This document shows positions 12,029-22,774 of a DNA stretch of 64,000 nucleotides, piece by piece. The notes beneath the pieces were generated by a model. The model made no database searches, was not told where the DNA came from, and worked only from the letters and a program-made list of their open reading frames with translations. Origin of the DNA: Odontocerum albicorne (Eukaryota > Arthropoda > Insecta > Trichoptera > Odontoceridae); assembly GCA_949825065.1 (NCBI GenBank), contig OX463845.1, positions 25,398,728-25,462,727 of the forward strand, in the 5' to 3' direction. Made by a program: the position numbers and the translations under genes. The stretch's first letter is position 1; each line of letters starts with the position of its first letter.

Positions 12029-12398
12029 ATTATTATCGGTAGCCATGGTCGAGATTAAAGAGTAGAGAATGTATTATCGGTAGCCATGGCCGAGATTAAA
12101 GAGTAGAGAATGTATTATCGGTAGCCATGGCCGAGATTAAAGAGTAGAGAATGTATTATCGGTAGCCATGGCCGAGATTAAAGAGTAGAGAATGTATTAT
12201 CGGTAGCCATGGCCGAGATTAAAGAGTAGAGAATGTATTATCGGTAGCCATGGCCGAGATTAAAGAGTAGAGAATGTATTATCGGTAGCCATAGCCGAGA
12301 TTAAAGAGTAGAGAATGTATTATCGGTAGCCATGGCCGAGATTAAAGAGTAGAGAATGTATTATCGGTAGCCATGGCCGAGATTAAAGAGTAGAGAAT
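12029..12398. repeat. 41-bp minisatellite, 9 copies
   Basis: Nine head-to-tail units of 41 bp, nearly identical, each with TATTATCGGTAGCCATGGCC and GAGATTAAAGAGTAGAG. Two units carry single changes (GGTCGAG in the first, CATAGCC in the seventh). Because 41 is not a multiple of three, no frame is kept. The near identity indicates recent expansion or homogenisation. Each unit contains the palindrome GCCATGGC. Confidence 0.95.
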
Positions 12399-12594
12399 GA
12401 AAAGTTATATTGTACAGTAAAGTAACAAAAATGAAAACAAAAGACAAATTGAGATAGTAAAAGCGAAAATAAAAAAAAAATGCTTTTATTATTTGTAATT
12501 GATTATACGTTTTCAAATATCTTATCTTTGAGCAAAGGTTTGTGTGTTTTTAACTATGTGGAAAACCATATAAGAATATTTAATAAAAAAATGC

Positions 12595-12690
12595 TTTATT
12601 ATTTCACTAGTTACATTAATCCCCGCGAAACGCGTTTCTACATCCTCACTCGAAACTCTCTAACAGCGGAATGTTCCCGGAATGTATCCA
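12595..12690 (-). repeat. foldback-type tail, diverged copy
   Basis: The reverse complement reads GAGAGTTTCGAGTGAGGATG, GAAACGCGTTTCGCGGGG, then GATTAATGTAACTAGTG. It parallels 41385-41470 (GAGAGCCTCGAG, GGTGGAAACACGTG, ATTAGTGGAATAA). CGCG-TTT-CGCG can fold as a hairpin. Confidence 0.45.
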
Positions 12691-13507
12691 ACTTTTGTCA
12701 CGTTTCATGAGAGGAAATAAAAAGCCAAACAAAATGCAAAAAACCTTACACAGAAAATTTTCTATTTATTCAATATACCGATACTTTCGATACAATAAGT
12801 AATAGATTATTAAAAAGTTAGTTTACCTACTTAATAATTCTTTATATTGTTTGAGTACACATGAGTTATTTTCATTTGCATAGTATGTAAAACAAAAATA
12901 TATTTCGTATACTTTGATTCTCAATGCAATCAAATATTCCGTTTAACCTCAGCAAAGTCGTATTCAACATGATGTGCTGTTCCGTCAATGACACTCCACA
13001 GTGTCTATGATAAATTATAATGTATGCATCTTAATCTTACTCAGAGGACAGCAACCGGTTTAAATAAATTTAAGATCCGCTCCTTGTAGTATCCGAACTG
13101 GGGTTGGAGCAAGAGCACCAGTGCAGCATCACAGCGACACAACTATTATATATTGTATAATGGGCACTGTCATCTGGCGCTGATGATAAACGATAGCGGA
13201 AGATGGATCACTGCGGGAAGTGATGTGTGTGTATCGTATGTGTGATAATAGTGGCCTCACATTCACGAGGGTGGATATTATTTGAGAGGAACATGTTATG
13301 CCTGTTCCAAAAATGACTATCTTTGCAAAAAGTGCTTTTGAGTCAAAAAACACTTACTTGTTCGAATAAATGGCTAACTCTGTGGTCAAGGATATGTCTC
13401 TTGTCCTCTGACCCAGGGCTTCTACATTTATTTCCAATTTTCTTCTTCTTTCTTATGGTATCATTCAACATATCTGAATCGGTCATTTGGATATACTGAA
13501 GTTCGTA

Positions 13508-13785
13508 GTTGGAAGACAATATTACCTTCGGCCCCAGTAATCGAAATTTCGTGTTGAGAGTCATATGAGTAAACACGGAGCTTTCGGTCCGTCGTGTCAC
13601 GTGTAATACTATTGCACATGAAGAGGCAACAACACTCGCACACGTACTCGGTGTTCGTAAATAGTGTTAGCGGACTAACTATTTTAGCTGACTTGTACCA
13701 GTTTTTTGTAAACCATTAAGGATCCAATCCGAAACCCTCGCGTGGAAGTCAAACATCTTCTCAACTAGGCCACGGTCGTTGACTT
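13508..13785 (-). repeat. SINE-B copy, nearly complete
   Basis: Minus-oriented. Body AGACAATATTACCTTCGGCC, AGGCAACAACACTCGCACAC and GTTAGCGGACTAACTATTTT, then a tRNA-like head at about 13725-13785 whose reverse complement contains GGCCTAGTTGAGAAGATG (box A) and GGTTTCGGATTGG (decayed box B). Confidence 0.7.
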
Positions 13786-13799
13786 CCCATTTCCATTAT

Positions 13800-13880
13800 T
13801 TTCACTTGGCTTCACCATAACACAACATCTTTTGGTGGGTTGGACGAAACTGTCACATGACAATAAACCTGGTAGGTTGT
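13800..13880 (+). repeat. SINE-A tail
   Basis: Diverged plus-strand tail: TTTGGTGGGTTGGACGAAAC, GTCACATGACAATAAACC, TGGTAGG. It directly abuts the foldback element that starts at 13891. Confidence 0.5.
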
Positions 13881-13890
13881 GTTATACCTA

Positions 13891-14330
13891 CAATACAATA
13901 TTTTATATGTTGTTTATAGTTAAGGCATTAACGTATACCGGCCAAGTCAGTATACCGATCAGAGCATCTGTTGAATAGTTATTTCCCCAAAATCTCCCCG
14001 CTCTTGGCCGAAATTATACCTAGCCTTCCTCTCACCCCTCCCGCCTCCATCCGTTGAAGTGTCTATATCGGTGCCAGTCCGAACAGCATTTAGTCTTGTT
14101 TACGCTCCCCTGAAGATGAGGTGAAAGCCTTGAAACCGGTAGGGTTATACCGTCATAAAAAAGTGGAATAAACAGTGTTTGTTAAAAATAAATTACAATG
14201 TCTTTAAACCTCCACAACGTTAATGCCTTAACTATAAACAACATATAAAATATTGTATTGTCATAAAAAAGTGGAATAAACAGTGTTTGTTAAAAATAAA
14301 TTACAATATTTTATATTAAAATATGCTCGT
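13891..14330 (+). repeat. foldback element with perfect 44-bp arms and hammerhead-like motif
   Basis: Two perfect 44-bp inverted arms lie at 13891-13934 and 14217-14260. Just inside is CTGAAGATGAGGTGAAAGCC followed by TTGAAACCGGTAGGGTTATA, a motif repeated at 40966-41120 and 41262-41360. A perfect 48-bp direct repeat (14152-14199 and 14260-14307) flanks the right arm. A CTGA(A/T)GA...GAAAC core near the end, with mixed direct and inverted terminal repeats, recalls Penelope-like elements, whose terminal repeats carry hammerhead ribozymes. Stem lengths here do not fit the canonical hammerhead cleanly, so that link is inference. No protein frame is present. Confidence 0.6.
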
Positions 14331-15831
14331 ACAAGACTAGAAAGAAAAATATTTGCCAATTTAAATTTCATTTAATCCGCCGGCATTTAGCCTAACGAAT
14401 CCTACAATTATTAATCAGCGATAAATATGATATTCTGATATAAGTTCAAGTTACTTAATTTTACTCGAATGGCTGGAAGAGCTTTATTATAATAATATAA
14501 TCTGCGTTTTATAATTTAAAAAAAACAGACCGCTCTTGAGAAGGACATTTTATAACGTACGAGTAAATATATTTATTATTAATGAGAAATATCAAGTATC
14601 CACCTTGGCAGCCTTGGTGATGAAATATTTTCTTTAACTACGAATACCGTTGAGGAGAAAGTTGATACTTGATATGTTTATCTAAATATATTAAAACAAG
14701 TAAAATAACTGTATTATTTTTGGATATAAAATCTTAATATATAAAATTGATAATAATATATGTATTTCTCGTTTAATAGTCACCCCAGTATGACATCTCC
14801 TGTATTTCAGATGTCCTGTCGCGCGGGAGGACTGGGGATGCGGTGCTGTTATCTCTACTTTTGCTTGGGACACTTTACACATCGGGATGAATCCTGGACA
14901 GTGCATGATACTCAAGACATTATTCTTGTGCCCAGAGCTGGTGCTACGATTTCTGCTGCAATTGTAAGACATCTGAAAAATGTCATTCCTAGCAATAAAA
15001 TATAATTTTCATGGAAATATTATTCTTTATTTTTCTAGTCCACATTTCATGTCTAAAGAAAGCATAACATTATTTTCGTGATAAATTATCTGTATCGAAA
15101 GTGAATTAGTCCTGCAAGGACTCACCGGCAAAACCCTTAATGGAATTCCTACATCTAGTGGGTATTCGTCAATGTGATCCGAGATAAGGTCAATTTGTCA
15201 AGGTAATTTTAACATGCAAATATACTACATGACTCAAATACTTTTAACATAAACCAAAACTTTATGTTTGCATTTCTGCTGTCTTTCGTTTATGAATAAT
15301 TTTTAAAAGAAATCTTTGAATATTTATAACTTTTTAATATGCCCGAGTTTTACTATATTTTTAGTAGTTATTATTTTGAATGCTTTAAATGGTGACTTCA
15401 TTTATATATATTTTTTTTAATTTACCTTAAATCACAGAATAAAATTATTACAAATGTTAGAAACCATTCTCTCTGTTTGAGAGGCATCAATAGCAAAACA
15501 TAAGATATATTTTCACAAGATGTATAATATACAATGTGGAAATCTATATTTTTTAATAAGTTTACATAAAAATATTCATTAAATAATTGTATTCATTGTC
15601 ACTCACGTGCATCGCACACATTATAAGCAAGAGATTGGGACCCTACTAGTACCAGTTAACATTAAAAGTTTCACCATTTCACATTTCTTTCCAATCTGCC
15701 TACATACTATAATACTAAATATCAAAAAGAAAACTGCTGGCAAAAAAAATTAAGAAATTTGGTTACAGCTTTTAATATAAATAATGAAAACACTCATAGT
15801 ATTGTATTATGCTTTCGTTGTATAAAATAGA
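14331..15831. other. A+T-rich stretch, no gene seen
   Basis: Includes a modestly GC-richer patch (about 14800-14960) that is open on both strands for 80-90 codons but has no recognisable motif. One TACGAGTA motif at 14558-14565. Confidence 0.5.
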
Positions 15832-15962
15832 GGCTGGTAGGTTTATTGCCATGTGACAAACTTTTACAACCGATCAGGAAGTTGTTTAAGAGTCAGTTAA
15901 AATTAGACTGATACCATTATTACTGATAAAATTGGGTTTCAACGGGAATCGAACCCTGTTAT
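15832..15962 (-). repeat. SINE-A copy, decayed
   Basis: Minus-strand tail (GGTAGGTTTATTGCCATGTG), middle, and a box B-like segment whose reverse complement is GGGTTCGATTCCCG. Box A has been lost. Confidence 0.6.
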
Positions 15963-16008
15963 CTGTTGTCATTGAAGCCAAAGTCAACTTGAATTAATTA
16001 CTCATATT

Positions 16009-16120
16009 TAAAAACTAACTCAGATAATAACATAATGCGAAGGATAAAAACTAACTCAGATAATAACATAATGCGAAGGATAAAAACTAACTCAGATAAT
16101 AACATAATGCGAAGGATAAA
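16009..16120. repeat. 36-bp tandem repeat, 3 copies
   Basis: Three essentially identical 36-bp units with AAAACTAACTCAGATAATAA and CATAATGCGAAGGAT. Confidence 0.9.
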
Positions 16121-16366
16121 ACAAAATAAACAAACTTTTTCAGGTCAATGTTTTACATAAATTTTAAAATAGTGAGGGTGTTTTTATAACAGTTACCACG
16201 GATTTATTTGAATTAAAAGTATTAATAACTTAAGTGTAGTTTTTAGCTAATATAACTAAATTTGCACCTCGCACCTACACATATATGTTACTTGTATATC
16301 AACATCAACTACGTGTATGTTAATTTAATCAATAATAATTTGGAAAAAAAACTGTACAATATAATC

Positions 16367-16990
16367 AAATTAAATTGTACACCGGAGTAATATGACCACA
16401 CACCAAGCAAGACCCATCATACCAATTAAATTGTACACCGGAGTAATATGACCACACACCAAGCAAGACCCATCATAGCAATTAAATTGTACACCGGAGT
16501 AATATGACCACACACCAAGAAAGACCCATCATAGCAATTAAATTGTACACCGGAGTAATATGACCACACACCAAGCAAGACCCATCATAGCAATTAAATT
16601 GTACACCGGAGTAATATGACCACACACCAAGCAAGACCCATCATAGCAATTAAATTGTACACCGGAGTAATATGACCACACACCAAGCAAGACCCATCAT
16701 AGCAATTAAATTGTACACCGGAGTAATATGACCACACACCAAGCAAGACCCATCATAGCAATTAAATTGTACACCGGAGTAATATGACCACACACCAAGC
16801 AAGACCCATCATAGCAATTAAATTGTACACCGGAGTAATATGACCACACACCAAGCAAGACCCATCATAGCAATTAAATTGTACACCGGATTAATATGAC
16901 CACACACCAAGCAAGACCCATCATAGCAATTAAATTGTACACCGGAGTAATATGACCACACACCAAGCAAGACCCATCATAGCAATTAAA
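16367..16990. repeat. 56-bp minisatellite, 11 copies
   Basis: Eleven head-to-tail units of 56 bp with AATTAAATTGTACACCGGAG, TAATATGACCACACACCAAG and CAAGACCCATCATAG. Only isolated substitutions separate units (for example CAAGAAAG in one, GGATTAAT in another), so the array is young or homogenised. There is no repeat-spacer alternation. Confidence 0.95.
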
Positions 16991-17571
16991 ATATAGTTTA
17001 AAATTATGCAATAGCCTACATATACTCGTATATTTTATAAATAGCTACGTCCACTGTAGTATAAAATAGAAGACACAATATTTGGTTGAAACTGATAGTA
17101 CGCAACAATTTTTCATTTTGTGTGTAACATGTAACATGAAAACATTTTTTTAAGGCTCAATAGTTTACTAGGGACATACTTGTGGATTTACCCTAAGACT
17201 TGTATCGCAGAAATCTCTAATGAATGATGAGGCAATCTCCCATCATGCAATTTCTTATTAATCGTTTTAGTCTATCATACTATTTCTGGGGTCATTACTA
17301 AGAACTGAAAGCAGAAGAGAATATTTGTTGACCAACTGGGGATAGCGTACCTTATGATACACTCGTATATTTATTATTTCCTGAAAATGATGAAGTCTTT
17401 AATTTTGAATACGTTGTAAGATGTAGTTTAAGTATTTTGCAAAATAAATCCGGGTACTTTTAAATAGTAAACAATAATTTTATAAGAGCATGTGTATACA
17501 TATATATTTAATGGATGGTGTGTAATCAGTTTCAGCTCTGGTATCCGAGTATAAGCAATGTAAAAGGCTGC

Positions 17572-17622
17572 AAAGTGACTAGCCGCGCGCACGCGTACTA
17601 TTCCGCCGGCGTGCTCATGTTG
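17572..17622. other. CpG-rich micro-island
   Basis: About 50 bp with dense CpG (GCCGCGCGCACGCGTAC, then CCGCCGGCGTGC) inside strongly A+T-rich DNA. No frame or RNA fold recognised. Possibly a protein-binding site cluster. Confidence 0.35.
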
Positions 17623-17944
17623 CATACATATATAACAGCATATGAGAATATATATTAGGCGAAGATAAAAATATATTCAAAACTCATGACCGTTCACAAA
17701 GTGCTTTTGCTAAGATTAAGGACTTAGTAGAAGAGACTTATGAAAGTGACCAACATCTGATAGTTTTGGATTTAGGACAAAACCATTACAATATTTAAAT
17801 CTAAGAAAGAAGCAATATGTTATATAATTTTTATTCTTCAAACGAAGTTGCGTTCAACCGGGGCTTTCGCGATAAAAGAAAAATAAAATGTGTTAGTATA
17901 GTAATTTCAGTGACCGGCTCATTGTCACCTTTCTATGCGCGCTA

Positions 17945-18050
17945 GCATTGCCAAATCGTACGACGACAAACTACGAGTTACATACCTACTTCGATGGGTT
18001 TTAATTCAAAGGTTCAATTAATGGAGTCTAAGACAGTGTCGTTTTCCCGT
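17945..18050 (+). repeat. SINE-B 3' fragment
   Basis: Plus-strand body fragment: TACTTCGATGGGTTTTAATT, CAAAGGTTCAATTAATGG, GTCGTTTTCCCG, matching the end of the copy at 18543-18842. Confidence 0.5.
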
Positions 18051-18244
18051 TTCGTTTTTTAACAAGCCTTAATTTCTTATCCATATTCATAGCGATTTAC
18101 TATGCGTATGAATGAATACTTAGCATATTATTTTATCACATTTATATTAATTTTAATTCAATCTAGTTTTGTACGACATAGAAAAATATTTTTTTTCAAT
18201 TTCAAAACTGTGCAAAAATCTATTATTTTACTAACTAGAATAAA

Positions 18245-18440
18245 GTCAAGCACTGTAGTCAGGGCCAAGAGGAGGAGACGTTGAGTCGGGCAGCTGTGAC
18301 GAGGAAGTAATCCAACTTTGGAGCTGCCCCCGCAGAAGTGTCAAGTGGAAAGCAACATGAGAATCATCTGCAGCTGACGTCATGTTCCTTAGTGTGGTGT
18401 TTGTATCGCGACTTGACACGATTCTTAGAACTGAACACAT
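18245..18440. other. GC-rich block with a CRE-like palindrome
   Basis: Compositionally distinct from its surroundings. It contains a perfect TGACGTCA at 18375-18382 next to CAGCTG, and two near-identical GCAGCTGTGACG/TGCAGCTGACG motifs. Frames are open on both strands for 60-90 codons but none resembles a known family. It could be a conserved regulatory block or an exon fragment. Confidence 0.3.
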
Positions 18441-18542
18441 ACACAAAGTGTACACAAGATGAAAGATTAATTGTTTCACAAAGTTTATTGTGAACATACT
18501 TTCACAAAACATATTCTCCTTAAAATATTTGTATCAGTAAAA

Positions 18543-18842
18543 CATGACGACCGCCGTAGTCTAGTTGGTAAGACACATAATTATCACCCGAGGGTTTTGG
18601 GCTTGATTCCCGATGGTACCCTAAAAAAGGCTGGTGAAAAAAATCGTTCGGTAAAAATACCAGTGTTGTTTCTTCACATGTGTACATGGTAGTATTCCAA
18701 ATATGTACAAGTGATGGATAGCTTATAATGAACCGTTAGTTCCGTGCCTGCTTCAGTGGCTATAAACTCAAAGGCTCGATTAATATGGCCCAAGATAATT
18801 TTGTTTCCCGGCCACCCTATTCAATATGTCCGAATCGCCAAA
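18543..18842 (+). repeat. SINE-B copy, full length
   Basis: Best SINE-B copy. The head carries a box A-like GTAGTCTAGTTGGTAAGAC and a box B-like GGGCTTGATTCCCG. The body runs through TTCCGTGCCTGCTTCAGTGG and AAGGCTCGATTAATATGG to TATGTCCGAATCGCCAAATT. About 300 bp in all. Internal RNA polymerase III promoter elements are inferred from family logic. Confidence 0.75.
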
Positions 18843-18922
18843 TTCCGACATATAGAATTACAAATTAATGGAATAAAAAAGAATATAATTTAAAAGTAAT
18901 CAAGCACAGTCTTTCTCAGAAT

Positions 18923-19007
18923 AAACGTGCAATGATACTAAACGTGCAATGATACTAAACGTGCTATAATACTAAACGTGCAATGATACTAAACGTGCAA
19001 TGATACT
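18923..19007. repeat. 17-bp tandem repeat, 5 copies
   Basis: Five units of AAACGTGCAATGATACT. The third has two substitutions (CTATAAT). Confidence 0.95.
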
Positions 19008-19145
19008 AATCGACTCAAGCTAGAAACTATTCAATTTATTCAAGATTTTATACAGAAAAATTGTTTATCAAAATTTGTACATCATTATATAGATGAATTC
19101 AACAGATTTTATTTTATCTTTTGTGAACTTTGTTATTCATATGTC

Positions 19146-19205
19146 TGCCAAGCTTATTACTATATAGTAATTTCTTCCAACTAACCAGCTTTAATAAGTT
19201 ATGTT
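19146..19205 (-). repeat. SINE-A tail
   Basis: Diverged minus-strand tail: GCCAAGCTTATTACTATATA, TTTCTTCCAACTAACCAG. Tail only. Confidence 0.4.
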
Positions 19206-21312
19206 GTTTTAATCCATGATATATTTTATAATTTTAGATTTTTTTAAATTTAAGTATGAAGTGTCTAATCTCTAAACAATAATGCTAGAACTAGAGGAAA
19301 TGAATTCGTTCAAGAATAAGGAAAGGAAATTAGGATGAAAATACATTCTGAGTTATGGAATATTTTTAAAATTCTCTTTTGAATTGATAAAGGATAGTGC
19401 ACGCCTGATTACTCTTGGATGTTTGATTCACAATCGCATCGCGTGTTTCGCAAATGAAGATCTGTAAAATGAGGTATAGTGTGATGGTTTGCATCTTCAT
19501 CATTATTCTTTATCTATTAGGGTCGGGGCTGCAGTGCAGCAATGCTAAGCATAGATGACGCAAATTTAAGTACTCATCAACCATAAAATAAAAAAGTATT
19601 ATATTTATAATTGTTAATCTTTGTTTTTATTATTAACACGATGTCGATGTAATGTCACGTGTAAAAATGCTGCATTGAATGGATAATTTTAAAAAGTATT
19701 AAAATTTGATAATTTGTACGTTTTTTAAACTCAATAAATAGTTTTGAGCTAAATGTCAATATTCTCAATTTCGTAAAACCCTGTCGTCGATTTTTTTTTA
19801 AATTGTACAAAATACTTACGAAAAGTGATTTTCTGAAATTAATCTTATAATCACAGTATTTGACAAAAGGCTATTTTTAATCTAAAATACACGCCCTTGT
19901 GTGAAGTACTTTGAAGAGAAAAGTGCATAAGCTGCACTCTAAATTGAATACGATAGCTAATCTGTCCAATTAGTTTCACCAATTTCAATCCCATCTTCCC
20001 TTCACTAAAGTGATGAACAACTTATGTAATTTTTGTTCATTGTTGTTACATTTTGATATTCAATACGGATTTACGTCCACTAAATATTCATTCTTTAAAA
20101 TAGACTATTGAAAATATCAACTTCAAGTTTTATTTGGTATGTTATCTTGATCGCTAAAGGTTAACAAGGGAAGTTTTAATTTGGGTTTTTACCATTAAAA
20201 AATATTTATTAATTGATTTTTTAGTGTCACTTTAATAACATCGTTCTTACCCAATTTATTATGTTTAATATGCAAAACGGAATTTCTTATTTTTTGCACA
20301 TCTTTTTTAATCAAAATCATTGAAATATTTACGATGTTTTCAATTTTAAACAAATCCACTTTGTAAAAAAATCATCTTAATTTATTATGGACTTATGTAA
20401 ATAAGAAATTTGTTATCGCTTCTTTAAAAAATTAAACGTTTAATAAAATATCTCTTAAAATAATCAATTAAATCCAATAGAATAAATACTTTAAATATAT
20501 CCCATTAGTGTATTTTATTTTTCAAAGAGTAATAAGGCATATTGTAACTATAAAATTAATTTTGGATTACCATAATCCTGCTAAGTCCAGCTTTATACAA
20601 CTGAATTTTGTTTATTTATTTGTTTGAAAAATAATTAACTTACAACAGTTTAGACCCAAGAATTTACATTACCGTGGTTTTCACTTCAACATTACTTAAA
20701 TGTATCCTTGACATATAATACACATTGACAATGAAAAGTCTATATGCTTGCGCCTTCTTTAATATATTTTTAGCATTTCGTATAGTAATTTAATGTTTTG
20801 TAGGATAAATATTTTAAACATTTTGTATTCATGGTTTTTGGAAGCTAAAAATTGTCACGACTTCTCGTATCTATGGTCCTCTTTATTGAACATGACACCT
20901 TTTCGAGTATATTGTGGCAACTAATAATTTTATCAAAAAAACATAACGATTATTTCAACGATTATAATATTATGTTATACATTACAATCAGGTGGACTTA
21001 TTTCTATATTAGTTGAGTAAGCGCAGCGAAAGCCAATAACGAACAATAAAAAAAAACAAAGCGCAGTTTAAGGAATTGTAACCAAATTACTCGTATGAGT
21101 GAGATTTATCGTCAACTTTAAATAATTATTTTTTCATTCTTTTTCATAAAATAAAAATACGAAAATGATCAAACAGCTAATAACTCAAGGTTGTTCATCT
21201 TAGCAATTAAAAACAATTAAAAAAATTATTGTTATTATTTATATACATATTACGTAACTTATAAAATAATAAATCTGGACATTTTTACAGGCTATTATCA
21301 ATAAATATATAT
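19206..21312. other. A+T-rich stretch, no gene seen
   Basis: No recognisable gene, array or transposon end. Confidence 0.55.
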
Positions 21313-21402
21313 TGGCGCATGATGAATGGGCATCGGGGCCGGCGTTTCCATATGCGTCATGGACGCACTCTACGTAGACAGCTAATTCTAGGGGAGACAC
21401 AA
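21313..21402. other. GC-rich block
   Basis: About 90 bp of balanced composition (GGGCATCGGGGCCGGCG, CATGGACGCACTCTACG) in an otherwise very A+T-rich region. No frame or repeat assignment; possibly a conserved regulatory element. Confidence 0.25.
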
Positions 21403-21616
21403 TTCATAATCTCTTTCATAAACAACATTTCAAAGGTAGCAACAAAGTGAAATCGTCAATAAGGTTCATTCAATTTAATCCCACTTTATTTTTGAAAAGT
21501 ACGTTGAACAACAATCTTCAGAATGGTGAATAAAATTTTTTTCTATTTTCAGTATAGTTTATTTCCCTTATTGTGACTTATCCCTTCTAAGTAATGTTGC
21601 ATTGTTTTTTTATGTA

Positions 21617-22300
21617 TTGGGTGTTACATAAGTTGTGTCCGTTTTTTTTTCAAATTTAAAAATGAACACCAAAAGTAAAACAAAATGGTAAAGGTCATTT
21701 GAAAGAATTTTTTTGTTGTTTTTGTATTATCGACAATTAATTTTTGTTGTTTTCACTCAAAACGTGTGGAACCCAAGCGCCGAACTTCTGGACTTTTCCT
21801 TTTGATTTAAGATGTCGGTATACAGTCATGTGACCACAATTAATTTGCTCAGCCAATTCTACGGTAGTTTGAAGGGGATCTTCATGAATAATATGGTTTA
21901 AGCGGTCCTCATCGAAGTCCACTGGTCGTCCGGAACGCTCCATGCCTTTCAGGTCGAAATTACCATCTTTGAAACGCAAAAACCATCGACGAGTCCTTTC
22001 ATTCATAACATCTTCACCGTGCACTTTGCAAATATCGCGAGCAGCTTTTGCACCTTTATTCCCTCGATTGAACGCGAACAGAAGGAGGTGTCGAAAATGC
22101 TTACTTTCATCTACTTGACATTCCATTTTGAAGGCTTGTAATTAAATAAAATAATATATGTAACGTAAAAACAAACACAATATCTTGTAGAACAGAAAAT
22201 TTTCTTTCGAATGACGTATAACTTTTATCATTTCGTTTTACTTTTGGTGCTCATTTTTAAATTTGAAAAAAAAACGGACACAACTTATGTCAATACCTAA
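21617..22300 (-). mobile_element. mariner element, internally deleted, with extended inverted arms
   Basis: A 684-bp mellifera-type mariner flanked by TA on both sides (21615-21616 and 22301-22302). Ends are TTGGGTGTT and TTAGGTATT, then ACATAAGTTGTGTCCG. The full-length relative is at 42433-43773. Here the far end does not carry the normal 3' end of that relative. It repeats the 5' end in inverted orientation for about 90 bp (CAAATTTAAAAATGA, CACCAAAAGTAAAAC). The element therefore has long foldback arms (21617-21707 and 22203-22300) and has lost the catalytic half of the transposase. Confidence 0.9.
21737..22126 (-). CDS. truncated mariner transposase: DNA-binding region only
   Basis: A clean 129-codon frame inside the deleted mariner. 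It begins MECQVDESKHFRHLLLFAFN, matching the start of the relative at 42605. Residues about 8-58 are the first helix-turn-helix of mariner transposases, followed by the GRPV hinge (about 66-69) and a second helix-turn-helix (about 82-112, ELAEQINCGHMTVYRHLKSK), then the linker WVPHVLSENNKN and a stop. The catalytic DD34D domain is deleted; the break lies right after the NNKN codons. It could bind mariner ends without cutting, which would make it a repressor if expressed; that is inference. Unlike its relative, it has no nonsense codon, including at the arginine that is a stop in the other copy. Confidence 0.8.
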   Translation of the reverse strand: MECQVDESKHFRHLLLFAFNRGNKGAKAARDICKVHGEDVMNERTRRWFLRFKDGNFDLKGMERSGRPVDFDEDRLNHIIHEDPLQTTVELAEQINCGHMTVYRHLKSKGKVQKFGAWVPHVLSENNKN

Positions 22301-22319
22301 TATTTAAAAGGAATTCGAT

Positions 22320-22382
22320 GTGTGTGTAGAGAAATAAGAAATCTATTTTTAAAAGTGTGTGTGTAGAGAAATAAGAAATCTA
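22320..22382. repeat. short direct duplication
   Basis: GTGTGTAGAGAAATAAGAAA occurs twice about 36 bp apart, just outside the mariner end. Confidence 0.7.
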
Positions 22383-22424
22383 AAACTATTAGACAAACTA
22401 TATATTAAGTGTTCTCTAACGTGT

Positions 22425-22500
22425 TCTAGTACCGTGGTTTAATTCAAGGTCCTGAGTTCAATTTCCGGCGGGTCTCGGTACTGGTTTTAATTTCAAACCA
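22425..22500 (+). repeat. tRNA-like SINE head fragment
   Basis: TAGTACCGTGGTTTAATTCA then CTGAGTTCAATTTCCGGCG look like decayed box A and box B of the SINE heads seen elsewhere. No tail follows. Confidence 0.35.
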
Positions 22501-22774
22501 ATAATTTTATACTCGGATATAATTATTCTGGTGTTCAGTAGTTGCTTTACAAAAATTATGAGAGCGCTTTTAGATTTACAAATTTTATGGAACAGCGATA
22601 TTGAAGTCTACGTTTATTTATTGAAGGCTGGTTTTCTTTTAATTTTTAAAATAGTATTTTATTTTATAAACAAAATTTGAATTATATCAAATGAAAAAAA
22701 AAACTTTTAAAATCGTAATATAAAACATGTAACATTCCAATTACATGTTTCGGTATTATGAGTTGACTTTATTT

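Noticed and set aside
14691..15005. Overlapping 81- and 93-codon frames on opposite strands
   Set aside because: Both are shadows of one modestly GC-rich patch; neither has a family motif or codon-like periodicity that I can see.
16367..16990. Array resembling a CRISPR
   Set aside because: Units are contiguous and identical with no variable spacers, in a clearly eukaryotic repeat landscape. It is a minisatellite.
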